Shown: piece after piece, positions 34,101 through 46,460 of the stretch | Layout of the letters: every line of letters starts with the position of its first letter | Position numbering within the stretch: position 1 is the stretch's first letter | NCBI GenBank assembly: GCA_002917075.1 | Contig: NTMA01000040.1 | Location: forward strand, 62,001 to 126,000 | Length of the DNA: 64,000 nt | Direction of reading: 5' to 3' | Source: Hawksworthiomyces lignivorus | Taxonomy: Eukaryota > Ascomycota > Sordariomycetes > Ophiostomatales > Ophiostomataceae | Position numbers and translations under genes: made by a program | Notes under the pieces: model-generated | Database searches by the model: none | What the model was told of the DNA's origin: nothing | The model's input: the letters and a program-made list of their open reading frames with translations, nothing else

Positions 34101-34821
34101 GACTACCTTGGTCCACTCGCGCTTGATGTTGCGCTCGAGCTCGCGCCGCCGCACGGGCAGGTTCCAGAACAGGTCCCCCACGGCCACCGTGGTGCCGGGC
34201 TGCGCCGCCACCACGCTCGTGCCCGCCAGGCGCCCGGACGGCTCAAACGTCAGCCGCGTGCCCCGCGGCGCATCGTCCGCCAGGCACGTGGTGACGCTGA
34301 AGCGCGACAGCGCGCACAGCGACGACAGCGCCTCGCCGCGGAAGCCAAACGTCTGCAGCGTGTCGAGGTCCGCATACGTCGACAGCTTCGACGTGTAGTG
34401 CTTCAGAGCGAGGCTCTCATAGTTCTGCGGCGCGATGCCGGAGCCGTTGTCCTGTACTTCGACCGAGTCGAGTCCTTGGTTCTTAAAGCGGACCTCTGTT
34501 TCGAACCGCCACCACCAAAAAGAGTACCGGAAACGTCAGCAAACAGACACAGCTCAGAAAGTGACATTAATCAGTGGAAACACCCACCTATACTCGTTGC
34601 CCCTGCATCGAGGCTGTTCTCGACCAATTCTTTGGCAACCGAGCATAAGTTGACAATCACCTGACCCGACTGGATCCTATGGACCTGTTTATCCGCAGCC
34701 TTGTCAGAACACACTACAGGAAGGTAGAGTATGCACGGCAGACATGGACCAGTCAGTGGAGCGTGGAGGAACCTACAGCTGAGGCGTCAATGGCCTTGAT
34801 AGTCGCTGACGATGTCACCAT
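31191..34821 (-). CDS. PMS1: DNA mismatch repair protein PMS1 (MutL homologue, PMS2 group)
   Basis: Nuclear MutL subunit that pairs with MLH1 to form MutL-alpha and nicks the error strand. Exons are 34777-34821, 34588-34684 and 31191-34495, giving 1148 aa, with two 92-bp introns. The GHKL ATPase has [24 protein letters not shown] and [15 protein letters not shown]. The middle 450 residues are disordered and highly acidic, with a run of about 20 Glu coded at roughly 32600-32690. The C-terminal dimerisation/nuclease domain carries the metal-binding motif [16 protein letters not shown] (about residue 920), [14 protein letters not shown] and [11 protein letters not shown] (Cys about 1097). These motifs define the endonuclease-proficient PMS2/PMS1 group and exclude MLH1. 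The exon 2 acceptor is chosen to give [14 protein letters not shown]; an acceptor 15 bp upstream would add five residues in frame. Length exceeds yeast Pms1 because of the linker. Confidence 0.95.
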
Positions 34822-37800
34822 CGCTACAATCTCCTAGATGGAAAAAAAGAAAGGCATGCTTCAGACGCGGCGCTCTTCTCTGAGTTGAAAGAATCAAAAT
34901 GACCACTGCCAAAGTCAAGCCCCAAAAAGCCTATGGATTGTATGCTGGTCTCTTGTCACCTATCCAACGAAACGACGTTGATGTACAAAGCTGCTGCCCG
35001 CTGGCTCCTGCCTACCAGTAGCCCCAAAACGCGTCGCGTGGGGATGCTCTATAATGGGTATTCCCCGCTATAAGACGCTTGGGTTCGGTATAACGTAACC
35101 AGGCATAGCGCCAAGCAGGTGCCAGCAGCTGCTGCAATTACTAATGTTTGAGCTGTAAGATACCTTTCGCACTAGCCACGTGACGTTCGCCGTTTCAGGT
35201 TCTCAATCTCACAGACGACAGGGGTGAGATTGATTGATAAATCTTGACGTCTGTACTGTACTCTGTACGAATACGCTACATACGTGCTCCGCACTGATGG
35301 ATCTTTTCCTCTTTGAGAGGCCATCCGGAAGACCGCGGCATTGCAGTGGCCGTTCTCCTGGCGACGCTCCATATTGAAGGGGTAGGAGGCACTTCTTACA
35401 TTGGCTGATCATCGAGATTCCAATTTAGGCAGGGATTGGCTACACAAAAATTTGGGTGGATAGAATTTCTGAGAGAAAAAGTTGGCCTGGGCCATTTCGT
35501 TTCTGGTTTCTCTTTTCTCGCTTTCTTCCGCTTTTCTGTGTTTCTCTACTTGCTGACCTTAAGCTTGTCTCCAACAGGCCCCAACCCTGTGCTGTATGCC
35601 ATAGCTCTTGTCTAGGCTTAAGAGCAAATCTACGGAACCTGCGGGATTAAATCCAACATTACTTATCATAATTAAGAATATATTGTCTTGCTTCATTTTT
35701 CTCGCTTCTTTCTTTCCTGTTTCATTTCGTTATAATACGGTTTTTCCTCTTCTCTCAAGAGAGATCCGAGACGTTCATAGGGCTATACAAGTATCTATTA
35801 TATCTGTGGGCGTTTCTTCCGCCGAGGAACGACGAATGGACCTAATTTATTTGTAGGAACATTCGTATGATGCGCCCACAGCTTCCCACGCGGCAATATA
35901 AGCAAAGCCAGAGCTAAGTTGGATCTGGCCCTGTTTTGGCCGCTGATCGGCGGTTCCTGCAAATATAGGGTTGGCATATAACCTACCTCGTACGGAAGTA
36001 TTATCTTACTTTTTCCTACAATGCACAAGTTGGGGGCGGCATCATAGCAGGCTTTTTCATTCTACACGTCGCATCGATCAGGAAACAAAACTCAAAAGTT
36101 GGTCAAGCTTGTCTACAGCTTCCCTGGTTGTCTGCCGTGGTGCTAGAAGAGGTGTGGTGGTCCACTAATAGGTCCCCTTGCCAACAGTGGTAGCCCGCAT
36201 GAGAACTTCATTGTACTCGTCAGCACTGCTTGCATCCAGGAAGTGACTAAGTATGATAAATGAACTAGATGACCTAGTCGAATTCATAGCGATGACGTTG
36301 ATAACGCCGTGTCTAAAGCTTATGCTTGGAAAGCATATACTGCAGCCCAGTGATGATCGTGCCTATTTGACAGACAATGCAACATACTGTAGGTCTCTTG
36401 ATACAAGAAAAAGAGACCTTGGCAAATAGCCTTCCCTGGGCTGGTAACTTATCTGTTCACGGGGTCTCCCGGTAGAACTCCAATCCTAGCCGCGTCTGTC
36501 TGCCATGACACTATGAATTTTGCCATCACCAGCCGTCCCGGCTGCAAATGATCTGAATGTATCTAGAAGCGGCTACGAAAGTTCGATCAATTAAACTTCT
36601 GTTGGGTGAGAACATTATCTTGTAGATATCGTTTGAAAAATGGTTCTCTCTGAACGCCACGAACATGCTGTTGGGAAATGAGGCATCTATTTTCTTTAAT
36701 TTCTTGTGTTGCCACTTCTTCCTTCTTCAGTCTCATATTCAGTAACACAGTAGAGCACAGCAAAAAAAAAAAAACCTGCCACATTGCGAGCTCCACACAT
36801 CAGTCGTCATCATACCGAGGCCCCGTAGACACATTTATGTTTGACGCATCGAGATTGGTGCTGCTTGGTTAGCGTTGGCGTGCTTTACCGAACAATCAAG
36901 CGATCAAGTGCACACCGGGTGCCGCAAGCTTTTGTTTTGCTTTCTGTTTTGCTTTTTGCCTCCTCGTGGGAGCTTCTCCGATAATGAAGCAGCGGCTTGT
37001 TTGGTGCGGGTGATAAAAAGCTCGCCCGCCCGCCCGCAATATCCTTATCTCTGATCTAGCACAATAACTACCTACAGCTCGTGTAGAGAACAGTGGGATG
37101 ACCGGCATCATGACAATTGTGACCCGAATTAACAAGCAAAGGAGCATGTAAAGATAGAAAGATCCAAGCTCTCCGTGGCCTGGCTGATCCCGCTACCATT
37201 ATGAATGAGTGCTTTTTAGGAGTGGTGGGCTTTTTTCATTTCGTTCTTTATTTTCTGGGCGATGCAGAGGCGTACAGGTCATATCCGCCGGGAGTGGTGT
37301 GTGCTAACAAAATTGCACCGTTGCGGCTGGACGGGACTTGGAGCAAGGATGTGCGACAGGGCCTTCTAAATCAAGCACGCAATGGGCTGGCCAGACCCCA
37401 GCCAGTGTAGAAAATATGAAAGATGACACTCAGTTCCCTGGCGAGCCTGGCAGACCACTGATGTAGAGGCAGATCTTTCGTCAACGCTATTTCCTTGAAA
37501 CATTCTATGACGCGCTGGTCCTGTGGTCCATTTGATTCGATTCTTTTACTTGCGGGCTGCGTCCTTGGATGTTTACATAGATGATATTGTCGACTGTCGT
37601 CCGTTGGACCTGATGGTCTCAGATATTAAGCATCCACAGCAGAAATCCGCCTAGCACGCAGCTGTGTGAATGCATGCTGTGCCGTAAGCAGCAGGCGCCG
37701 CACGGAATGTGCCGTGCAATAGAAGCACAAGAAGCGAGAGGCTGATGAAAGTGAGCCTCAGACAGGACTGAGCAGTAAAAAGTACGGACCGCAAATTCGC

Positions 37801-39406
37801 CTCCAGGAAAATGCCAGTGCCAGGTACTATTTTCGAGACAAAAGCCCAGCGCATGCTATCGGCTCAGCCCGTAGCACGTGAATTTCTGCAAGCAGCGCCA
37901 CTGGGCACGCACCACGCCGGCGTGAGCTTACTACATATTAGTGTCTGCACCGAAGAGAAAAAGGGAAAATAGTGGCGGAGGAGAAAGGGGACAAAGGGGC
38001 AGCAAAAAAGGCACCATTAAAAAAGGGGAAAAAGCTAGTAAGCCAGCGTTGCGATTGGGTGGTGATAGGGGGAAGCCCATCCACTCACATCCCGCCGGTG
38101 GCATCCAGGCCCTCCAGCACATCCGAACGATCTTTTTCCAGCTACTGCACCAGCCGACGGGACCAGACCAACCTTGTGGAGCAGCGTGCAGCAGTGGGTG
38201 CAGCAGGTATGTGCAGCACCGTGCAGTAATGCAGGGATGGCTGCTTGTCGAGGCAACCCTCCCTTCAGACGCTTCCTGGCGCTTTGTGCCCTTTGGGTTA
38301 CTTCTCTCTCCTTTTGGGCAATTGTTCATGCGGCCGTCGTCATCAATGTCGTGGCTTCTAGCACACAGTTCTCTTCTCGCTCGTGAGATTTCTAGTGGAC
38401 CACTCACCGAATAGGTTGCAAATTCATAAGCAGATATGTTATCCTGCGGTTTTCTTTGGACTACACATGCTCATCGTCCTACTAGGGTCACGTAAGCGCT
38501 CTAAGGTTCTGTGATAAGAAGCATACAGAAAGGAGCGAGAAGCAGACAATAAGGAGCGAGGCAATCAGAAGCGGCAGTCGATCGCACGAGCACAGAGAAG
38601 AGAGGCTGCGAGGCACTAGAGTAGCTGTAATAATGAATACCCAAGCGAGCCAAGTACCGCAGCCAATAGCTAATGTGTCACACATCGCAGCTGCCAGGAA
38701 AGATAGGACGAATCGCCGTCATCGCTTGCCTGATCAACTCACCACAAAGCAACTGATGCACTCTGCGGCACCTTCCTTGCCAATTTTTTTATTGCACCAT
38801 GTGCGCGCTTTCCGTGCAAGGTTTGGATGGTCTTGGACAGTTTTGGATGGCTGTGTCAATCTGTGCTAGCACCGGCTTTCAATCTCCCCCCTCCCCTCTC
38901 TTTTGTGTATCATTCTATCATTTTAGCGGTCGTTGTTGCCCCGTCTAGATACGCCAACCAAAAGTTGGCTCGAAGCGGGAAGGTGCAAGTCTTAATCTCC
39001 TCTGGACCCCCCCTCCTGTTGCGACTGTACTTGTCGAACCTGCACCACTTTACACGCGTCGGTGGTACTTCGTTCCTTCCTACGACGTACGTCTGCCCGC
39101 AAAATCCGAAGCAACTTCCTATCTTTTTTTTCTTCTTTTTTCTTCTTTCCTTTTTCTACCTTAGTTCCTTTTTTGCGCCAGCTATTTTTCGCTCTTTCCT
39201 CCTTACCTACGCACTCTTTTCTTTTTCTTTTTTTTTTTTTCTTTGTTTTTCTTTTACCTTTTCCCCCTCTCCCTCATTGAAGCCATTCTTCGCCTTCGCA
39301 ATTCTGCCTTGTGCGCTCTCTCTCTCCCTCTCCTCTCTCCTGAAAACGACGACAATCAACACGGCGGCCAGCCACAGCTTCCGGGAGTTGCGGGTCCATC
39401 CCTGGG
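34822..39406. other. Large gene-free stretch between PMS1 and BST1
   Basis: 4.6 kb, the longest empty interval of the window. No open frame exceeds 205 codons. The longest (38827-39441) is a Phe/Ser/Leu-rich translation of T-rich DNA running into the BST1 start, and is better read as a pyrimidine-rich leader. The stretch 35650-36900 is more AT-rich than the rest but shows no transposon frame I recognise. GCAG-rich sequence lies at 38190-38250. Confidence 0.55.
35029..35034. promoter_or_regulatory. MluI cell-cycle box (ACGCGT) upstream of PMS1
   Basis: ACGCGT followed directly by CGCGTG, about 210 bp upstream of the PMS1 start codon. It matches the MCB site of MBF. Cell-cycle transcription of mismatch-repair genes is known in yeast, so the context fits, but only one perfect copy is present. 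Confidence 0.5.
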
Positions 39407-42400
39407 ATGCAGACACCTACATCTGGCTTCCCCGACGGTGACAACTTTCCTGTCAAAACGTCCAATGCCGTCGTCCCCACGTCGCCAAATCTTATCAATG
39501 CGTCCAGCAAAGCAGCCAGAGCAGCCAAAGCGACGACACAACCGCCTTTGAACCACAACGCCGAAGCCGTTAGATCTAGCGCTCCCACGGCCCCAGTCGT
39601 CCCCCATAGTGTTGACATCGAGACGCCGGAAAACCCCGGACAAGCGCCTGAGGCGCATGATCCACTTCCGATTCCGTTGAAACAGACGAAGCCAAAGGCC
39701 AGATCGAGTGTCGATTTTGGGCAAGCTTCTACCCGCAGCAGGCGGTCTGGTCCCTCTTTTTCTAGGACCGCTGGTGATGCGCACCCACAGAGCCAGCAAC
39801 ACCAACACCATCACGACATACAAAAGCGGAATGGATTTGCAAACCTGGCGCCCATAATCCCCGTTTCGCCTTCAGTTACTTTATTGTCTTCCTCTGCGAC
39901 GAGGCGTTCGCCAACATCTGCCTCGACCTCGCCCTTCCTCTCGCCCTACCCTTCGCCCACAGGCACTGCTTCGACTTCACCCGCCTCGACAGGCAATGCG
40001 GCAGAAAGGACGAGCAGCAGCTATCCAGACGACAAACAGGGTGGCGGCGGCAGCACCGGCATTGCCTATCGCACCAACGGCGTCTCCAGAGCTGGAGCCA
40101 GCATAGCCGCGGCGAGCTACCCCCAGCGCATTGCCGCAAACGATATCATGGATAAGCCTCCAGGACCCGCGCGGTCCATATTCCGCAGGCCACGGGCGCG
40201 CAGCCCTTGGTCTGTTACCCTTCTCATTCTCTTCGTCTCCTTGATAGGAGCCTCTCTGCTAGGGCTCATCCTCAAATCGCTGGTCACAAGACAGCTCGAC
40301 CCGAAGGGCTGCCGAATGTCGTACATGCGTCCATCCTATGCACGCCTCGGCGAGTTTGACACGGAACATACGCGATTTGCGAGTAAATATTCTCTCTACC
40401 TGTATCGTGAGCAGGGCGTCGATGACGAGACGAAGGTAAGGACACTCCCAGCGCAGGATCCGCCAGCATCTCATGGTTTCCAGCAGCTCCCTTTATTTCT
40501 TGTGCTCCTTTTGTGATTACCTCTGCGCTTCGGTATAAGGCGCCCACGTGCATATGGTTTCAAAGTCCCGCTGACAACCGCGCAGCTCAAAGGCATCCCG
40601 GTCCTTTTCATTCCCGGAAACGCGGGTAGCTACAAGCAGGTCCGTCCTATCGCTGCGGAAACCGCAAACTACTTTCACGATGTTGTGCAGCACGACGCCT
40701 CGGCTGTCCGCAACGGTGTTCGCAGCCTTGATTTTTTCACTGTCGACTTCAACGAGGACATTACAGCTTTCCATGGCCAGACACTGTTGGACCAGGCCGA
40801 GTACCTAAACGAAGCCATCCGCTATATCCTCTCTCTCTATCTCGATCCCCGCATGTCCGCTCGCGACTCCGACTTACCGGATCCCACATCCGTCATTATC
40901 CTTGGCCATTCGATGGGTGGCGTGGTTGCCCGCACCATGCTCATCATGCCCAATTACCAATCCAATTCAATCAACACGATCGTTACCCTCTCGGCGCCGC
41001 ACGCCCGCCCACCCGTCACCTTTGACGGTCAGATTGTCAAGATATATGACGACATCAACAATTACTGGCGGCGCGCATACTCTCAGCAGTGGGCAAACAA
41101 CAACCCCTTGTGGCATGTGACACTTGTATCCATTGCGGGTGGCGGCCTCGACACCGTCGTCCCGTCTGACTACGCGAGCCTCGAATCCCTGGTGCCGGAG
41201 ACGCACGGTTTTACCGTTTTCACCACGACCATTCCGAACGTCTGGACAAGCATGGATCATCAGGCTATCTTGTGGTGTGACCAATTTCGCAAAGTGATCG
41301 CCCGCGCTCTGTACGACGTGGTCGATGTCCACCGTGCTACTCAGACGAAGCCTCGTGCCGAGCGCATGCGTGTCTTCAAGAAGCATTTCCTCACCGGCAT
41401 GGAGCCCTTTGCTGAAAAGGACGTGCCGTCCAAAGAACCCACGACTCTCCTTACTCTCGAGGACAACTCCAACGCCATCATCGCCCAGGGCGAGCGCCTG
41501 GTTCTGCGCAACCTCGGAGCTTCACCGCGACTTCAGGCACACCTCCTGCCCGTTCCACCACCCGGCTCGCCTGTGGGCAAGCGCTTCACGCTGCTTACAG
41601 ATCAGCGTCTTGACGGCCCAGGGGACGCTGGCAAGCTTGAGGTTCTTTTTTGCAGCGTCTTCCCTCTCCAGTCTGGTCAAGCTGGCGTTCTCCCCATCAA
41701 AATCGACCTCTCTGGTGAGAGCACCGCAACGACCCGGCTAGCATGCAAGAATGCGGCCTCAGATGTCATCGTGCTGCCTGCCTCGCAGCGTTCGTCCCGC
41801 TATCCATTTTATCTTGCAGACGAGCGCGAAGTTCATCCATTCTCGTACCTAGAATATGAATTGGAGCAAGTCACCGACCACCAGTTTGTGGCCGTCATAG
41901 ACAAGGCAACCGCACCAACTACCGGCTTTGTCATGGCCGAGTTCAGCGACAATAACCATTCGCACCGGATTCGCCATATCGGCATCCACAGTCTTTTTGC
42001 CTTTGGACTGAAGTTTCGCCTGCCCGCCATCCGTCCCATGGTTACCGAAATGAAAATACCCTCCATGCAGTCTAGTCTTCTGGCTTATCATCTCGAAATC
42101 GGCAACCAGGGTTGTGGCGAAGACTCGGAATTGTTTACGCCTCTTGTCCGCCAGTATCTGTCGGATCCGTTTGAATCCAAGTACTATGTGAATGCACGGC
42201 AGGCGAGCGTGAGCATCCATGGTGTGGCTCCTTTCATGCCGCCACCGCTGACCTCAAGATTACCAGCCGAAGACGGCCTCAGCTTCCAGTTCTGGACGGA
42301 CCCTACTTGCAATTCGAGCATCCAGGTGCACCTTAGTGTGGATGTCTTGGGGAGCCTGGGCAAGCTGTATATGCGATATCGAACAGTCTTTGCCGCCTTT

Positions 42401-43516
42401 CCGGTTCTCATTGTTGCGCTCGTTCTTCAGAAGCAGTTTAGGATTTATGACGAAACCGGCGTTTTCATTTCCTTCTCTGAGAGTCTCGACTTATGCCTGC
42501 GCAAGTCAATTCCCATCGTCTTGGCATCTTTGACGCTGCTGTCCCTGTCAATAGGGAACCCGCAGACGTCGCACACCTCCGCGGGCTTCTGGAGCTGGCG
42601 GAATGCTACAGATATGGTTATCGACTTCCACAAGAATGATCTGCTTGTCGGCACCCAAGATTCTTTTTTCTGGTTCCTCATTCCTCTAATCGGTCTGATT
42701 TGCGTTGCCGTCTGTACGGCCATCAATTACACTGCTCTTGCCCTTACCCACATCTTCGGTGTTGCCTTTAGCCTGGCATGCTCACGTCCTGGATGGGTGC
42801 GGCATGAAGATCGGCGACGAGCTCTGCAGCATCTGAACAACGGCACCAACCAACAGCTGCAGCAGCAGTCGCCGCAGACATCTCAAGTGCAGATGCAGCA
42901 GCATCTTTCGCCGACTTTTCTCCAGTCGACTCCGCGGAGGCGTGTCGTTACAACGGCTGTTCTTCTTTTCCTCGTCTCGACGGCCATCCCATACCAGTTT
43001 GCATATCTCGTTGCCTGTATTGTCCAGCTTGCGACGACAGTACGAGCACACCGGGTCGCCTCTGAACTTCGGTCAATGGTCAACTACAACTTTTACAATT
43101 ACGTCCACTCTATTTTTATCCTTATGCTGTGGATCCTTCCCATCAATCTTCCCATCTTAGCAGTCTGGATCCGCAACTTGGCGGTTCACTGGCTTACTCC
43201 GTTTTCCTCTCACCACAATGTCCTCTCGATTACGCCGTTCATCATTCTGGTGGAGACCTTGACCACTGGCCGGATGATTCCCCGTGTCACAACGCGGCTG
43301 AAGTACGTCATAGGCTTCTTGCTTTATGGCGTAGCCATCTGTGCTGTCGTCTATGGCGTTTCGTACGCCTATATGATTCACCATCTAGTGAATATTGCCG
43401 TGGCTTGGTTGGTCATTGTCCATTCCACAGGAGATGCAGACATTTGGTCTGTGGCCATCCTCAGTGACTTATTTGAGAATGGCGCTGCTGATGGAAAGCA
43501 AGGAAAGTCGCCATGA
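39407..43516 (+). CDS. BST1: GPI inositol-deacylase Bst1/PGAP1
   Basis: ER membrane lipase that removes the acyl chain from the inositol of GPI anchors so that GPI proteins can leave the ER. Exons are 39407-40435 and 40586-43516, giving 1319 aa; the 150-bp intron is in phase 0. A long Ser/Pro/Thr-rich cytosolic N-terminus of about 260 residues precedes the first membrane span (SVTLLILFVSLIGASLLGLI). The lumenal lipase domain holds IPVLFIPGNAGSYKQVRPIA and the nucleophile elbow VIILGHSMGGVVAR (Ser at about 452), followed by LDTVVPSDYASLE and TSMDHQAILWCDQFRK with the likely catalytic His. The C-terminal half has several hydrophobic spans, as in yeast Bst1. The ATG at 39407 is the first in frame. 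Confidence 0.95.
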
Positions 43517-44756
43517 GAAGATACCCCTTATTTGTTTCTTCTAATGTAATTCCGGCCTTTATTTTGTGTTTTGCTATCCCTCCCTCTCATCTCTTGCATC
43601 TCTAATTGGCCAACCCAGAGCCAACTTCTTTGTCAGAAGGTGAGAGGCAGGGCATGCAAGTTTATTATGCATACGAAGCGCATGGTGTCCCAAGGACTGC
43701 TGCATTTTTTTTCTTATAATTTTCTCCTGATTTTTCTTTTATAAACTTATGTCCGCGTTTATTGCATAGGACAGTCGTCTGCCTTCTTGTTGTTTTCCCC
43801 TCCGTTTTTTGACATTTCTTCTAATATCTTTTCCATCTGGCTACGGGTAGATGGGTATTATTTGCTTTTTGCCTTGGCGGCCGGCGCACTGGCATTTCGT
43901 CTTAACTTGGTTTTCCTTGTTTCAAGTCTAGAAAGGAACGAGGTGGATACTTTTGGTGTTGGAGTTTTCTGTTTATTATGTTTGCTCACCCTCCCTCTCC
44001 CTGACGGCGCTCGCTTCTTTTGCTTTTCTATAAGTAATTGTTCTTATATTCGTTTTGTTTTTATCTGACAAATGCACATGCGCATATATAGTCTACAAGT
44101 GGGGAGGGCCGGCCTTTTTTTTTTCTGTATACATACACATACTCAAAGAGAGATTCACTGTGTATGTATTATCTATGTACATATTTGGACACCCGTCTAT
44201 TATGAAGGGAAACGCCGGCAACACGCGGCAGCGACATGCGAAGGCGAAAAAGCCGCACGGGGGCTGTTGACATTCAAATTTAATTAATTCACAACCAAGC
44301 AAAATAACTACTCTCTGCGTGATATGAGTGCATGTATACAGCAATTTGGCTTTTGGTTGGGTTCTCGGAAGCTCTCCGGCCACAAAGGTCTAGTGAGAAA
44401 AGGCACGCCCTTGCTTTTCGTACATCTTGGGGGTAAGAGGGGATTCATAGGATGATGTACTTCTGCATACACAGGCTCTTGTCTGGACTGACTCAACAAT
44501 AGCACAAGAGACAGAAAGTCTTAATAGTTGAAAAGGTGTTCTGTTTAGAGGCCTGCAAAAAAAAACTTCTGCTCTCTATATTATGCAGAAAATCAAAGAC
44601 ACAATGACTTCGTTTTAAAACAAAAAGAAAAACATCCCAAACTTAGTCATACAGAGCGCAATATATCTCCCAACCCCCCTTGCCCAGAAGAACGCCATAC
44701 CCGAAGAAGAAGAATAACCAGAATGCTCCTGCTCCTCCTCTCTTGCTCTCCCTCCC
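43517..44756. other. Intergenic, convergent 3' ends of BST1 and CSM1
   Basis: 1.24 kb, rich in T tracts. The frames present have no ATG start or known domain. No gene seen. Confidence 0.55.
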
Positions 44757-46460
44757 TCACAGCTCTTCTGTCAGCGACTGCATCACCCGCTTGTAGAACT
44801 TGGCGGCCTGCCCCTGCGGGAAGGATATCTCTTCCTGCAGGTAATCGGGCAAGCGGTCGATGAGCGCGGCGTCCCGGCTGGGGTCTAGCTGCGGCGTGTA
44901 GACAAACTGGGCGTCGCCGTTGTCGTTGTCGGCCTCGGGATCGACGCACAGCTTGAAGTGCAGGCTGCCGTTGCGCCCCGTCTGGATGCAGTCGTACATT
45001 GCGCGGCCACCGGACTCGCGGCGCGCGGAGCGCACGAGCAGACCGGTAAGGTCGCCGTATAGGTCCTCCTTGAGCTGGGCCTGCTGGCTACTGGCCTGCA
45101 GGGCCTCGACGGCAGCGCGGCCAGGCCCTGCGAGCACCGACGATTTGATGGCGCTGCCTGGCATGACGGCCGCAGGTAGCGCGTCAGCAGCGCTTCGCGC
45201 CGCCGCCAGCTTCGTCGTCAGCGTCTTGGTCTCGGCCTTGGCGTCGCCCAGGGCCGCCTGCAGCTCGGCCACCCGGGCCTGCAGGTCTGCCGCGCGTGCT
45301 TCACTCGCTTCCCACTCGCGCTTAGCGCGGGCGCCATCTTTGGCCAGCTCGCGGTATGAAGCCAGCTCGGCCTTGAGACCCGAGATGAGATCATTCGATG
45401 CTTGGAGACTGTTAGCATGCAACTAGGATTGGAAAGGTTGACAATACAGTCACTAAAAATAAGAGAACAAAAATAAAACTGTACCTCTAACGCGGTCGTC
45501 CCCTTGCTTCTTTAAGCGGTCGAAGTTGCGCTCGGCTTCGTGGACACCTATTTCCTTCAGATCACGGTATCTTGACTCGAGAGTGTCGTATTTCTTTGTA
45601 AGATCGCCGAGCCGACGACGGACGGCAACGTCGCTCGATGTGTCGGATGCCGCCACGCCCCGCGGTCGCACCGCAGGCGATGCTGCTGGAGGATGCGACT
45701 TGCTGCGGCGAATAGGAGACTGCAAATGGCTCTTCGCGGGAGATGGTCTTTCTTGGGCCTCAGTATCGCCCTCTGCGGCTGTGGTATCGTTGTTTGTGGC
45801 CTCGGCCTCGTCCGTCTCCATGGTGTCGGGGAATTGGGTCTCTGAGACCTCGGGTTCTGGGAGAGACGATCCGTCTTCCATTGTCTCGTCTTCGGCAGCA
45901 TCGCCCTCTGTCTCTGCTGGGCGGCGGCCTCTCTTTGTTGCTGCAGGCTCGTCTTCCACAGTCTTCGAAGCAGCCTTGGGCCTGCCGCGCCCGCGCTTCT
46001 TTGCAGCGGCAGGTGCCTCTTCCACTTCTTCAGACGCTGGACCCTCGGTAACCACAGCCGCACCGCGTCCGGCGCGGCCTTTGCCCTTCGCTGCTCCTGC
46101 TGCCGCCGTCTCTCCTACGAGCTCGTTTGTTCTGTCTGCAAGCACCCGCCGTCCCCTTGCTGTTGTCGTAGTCGTCGTGTCATCCGCAGCCAGCGCTGCT
46201 GCCGCCGCCGCTCCCCGTCTCTCGCCAGCCCGGCGCGCCGCAGCTGTGCTCTCTGCCCTCTTCTGCGCAGGCTTTGTCACCTTGTTTGCTGCCGCTGCCG
46301 CGGGCCGGCCTCTCTTTGCTGGTGGCATATCGCGCGCCGATGTTGGTTTCGTTTTTGCTGCTGCTGCCGAGGCACCTCCTCCCTTAGGCACGCCCAGATC
46401 GTCCTCCGAATCCGACTCGACCAGTCCAAGCAAATTCGACGGGGCTCTTGTCCTAGCCAT
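44757..46460 (-). CDS. CSM1: Monopolin subunit Csm1/Pcs1
   Basis: Kinetochore/nucleolar protein of the monopolin complex, which clamps kinetochore microtubule-binding sites and helps hold rDNA. Exons are 45485-46460 and 44757-45400, giving 539 aa. The N-terminal half is a basic, Ala/Lys/Arg-rich disordered region with AT-hook-like RGRPKA and KRGRPA motifs and many acidic patches. A coiled coil starts near residue 285 (LGDLTKKYDTLESRYRDLKE, then HEAERNFDRLKKQ) and continues across the intron as VRASNDLISGLKAELASYRE. The C-terminal globular Csm1 domain follows (LKEDLYGDLTGLLVRSARR, then YDCIQTGRNGSLHFKL, then FYKRVMQSLTEEL). The acceptor was fixed by coiled-coil phase: the AG two bases after the CTAAC branch site is skipped and TCCAAG at 45402/45401 is used. 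The gene is divergent from MSP1. Confidence 0.88.

Noticed and set aside
34685..34700. Alternative acceptor for PMS1 intron 1 adding ADKQ before VHRI
   Set aside because: It keeps frame, but the VHRIQSGQ start directly after the first exon fits other fungal PMS1 proteins better. It remains a minor possibility.
38827..39441. A 204-codon Phe/Leu/Ser-rich frame before BST1
   Set aside because: It translates T-rich leader DNA and runs out of frame into BST1; no signal or domain pattern beyond composition.
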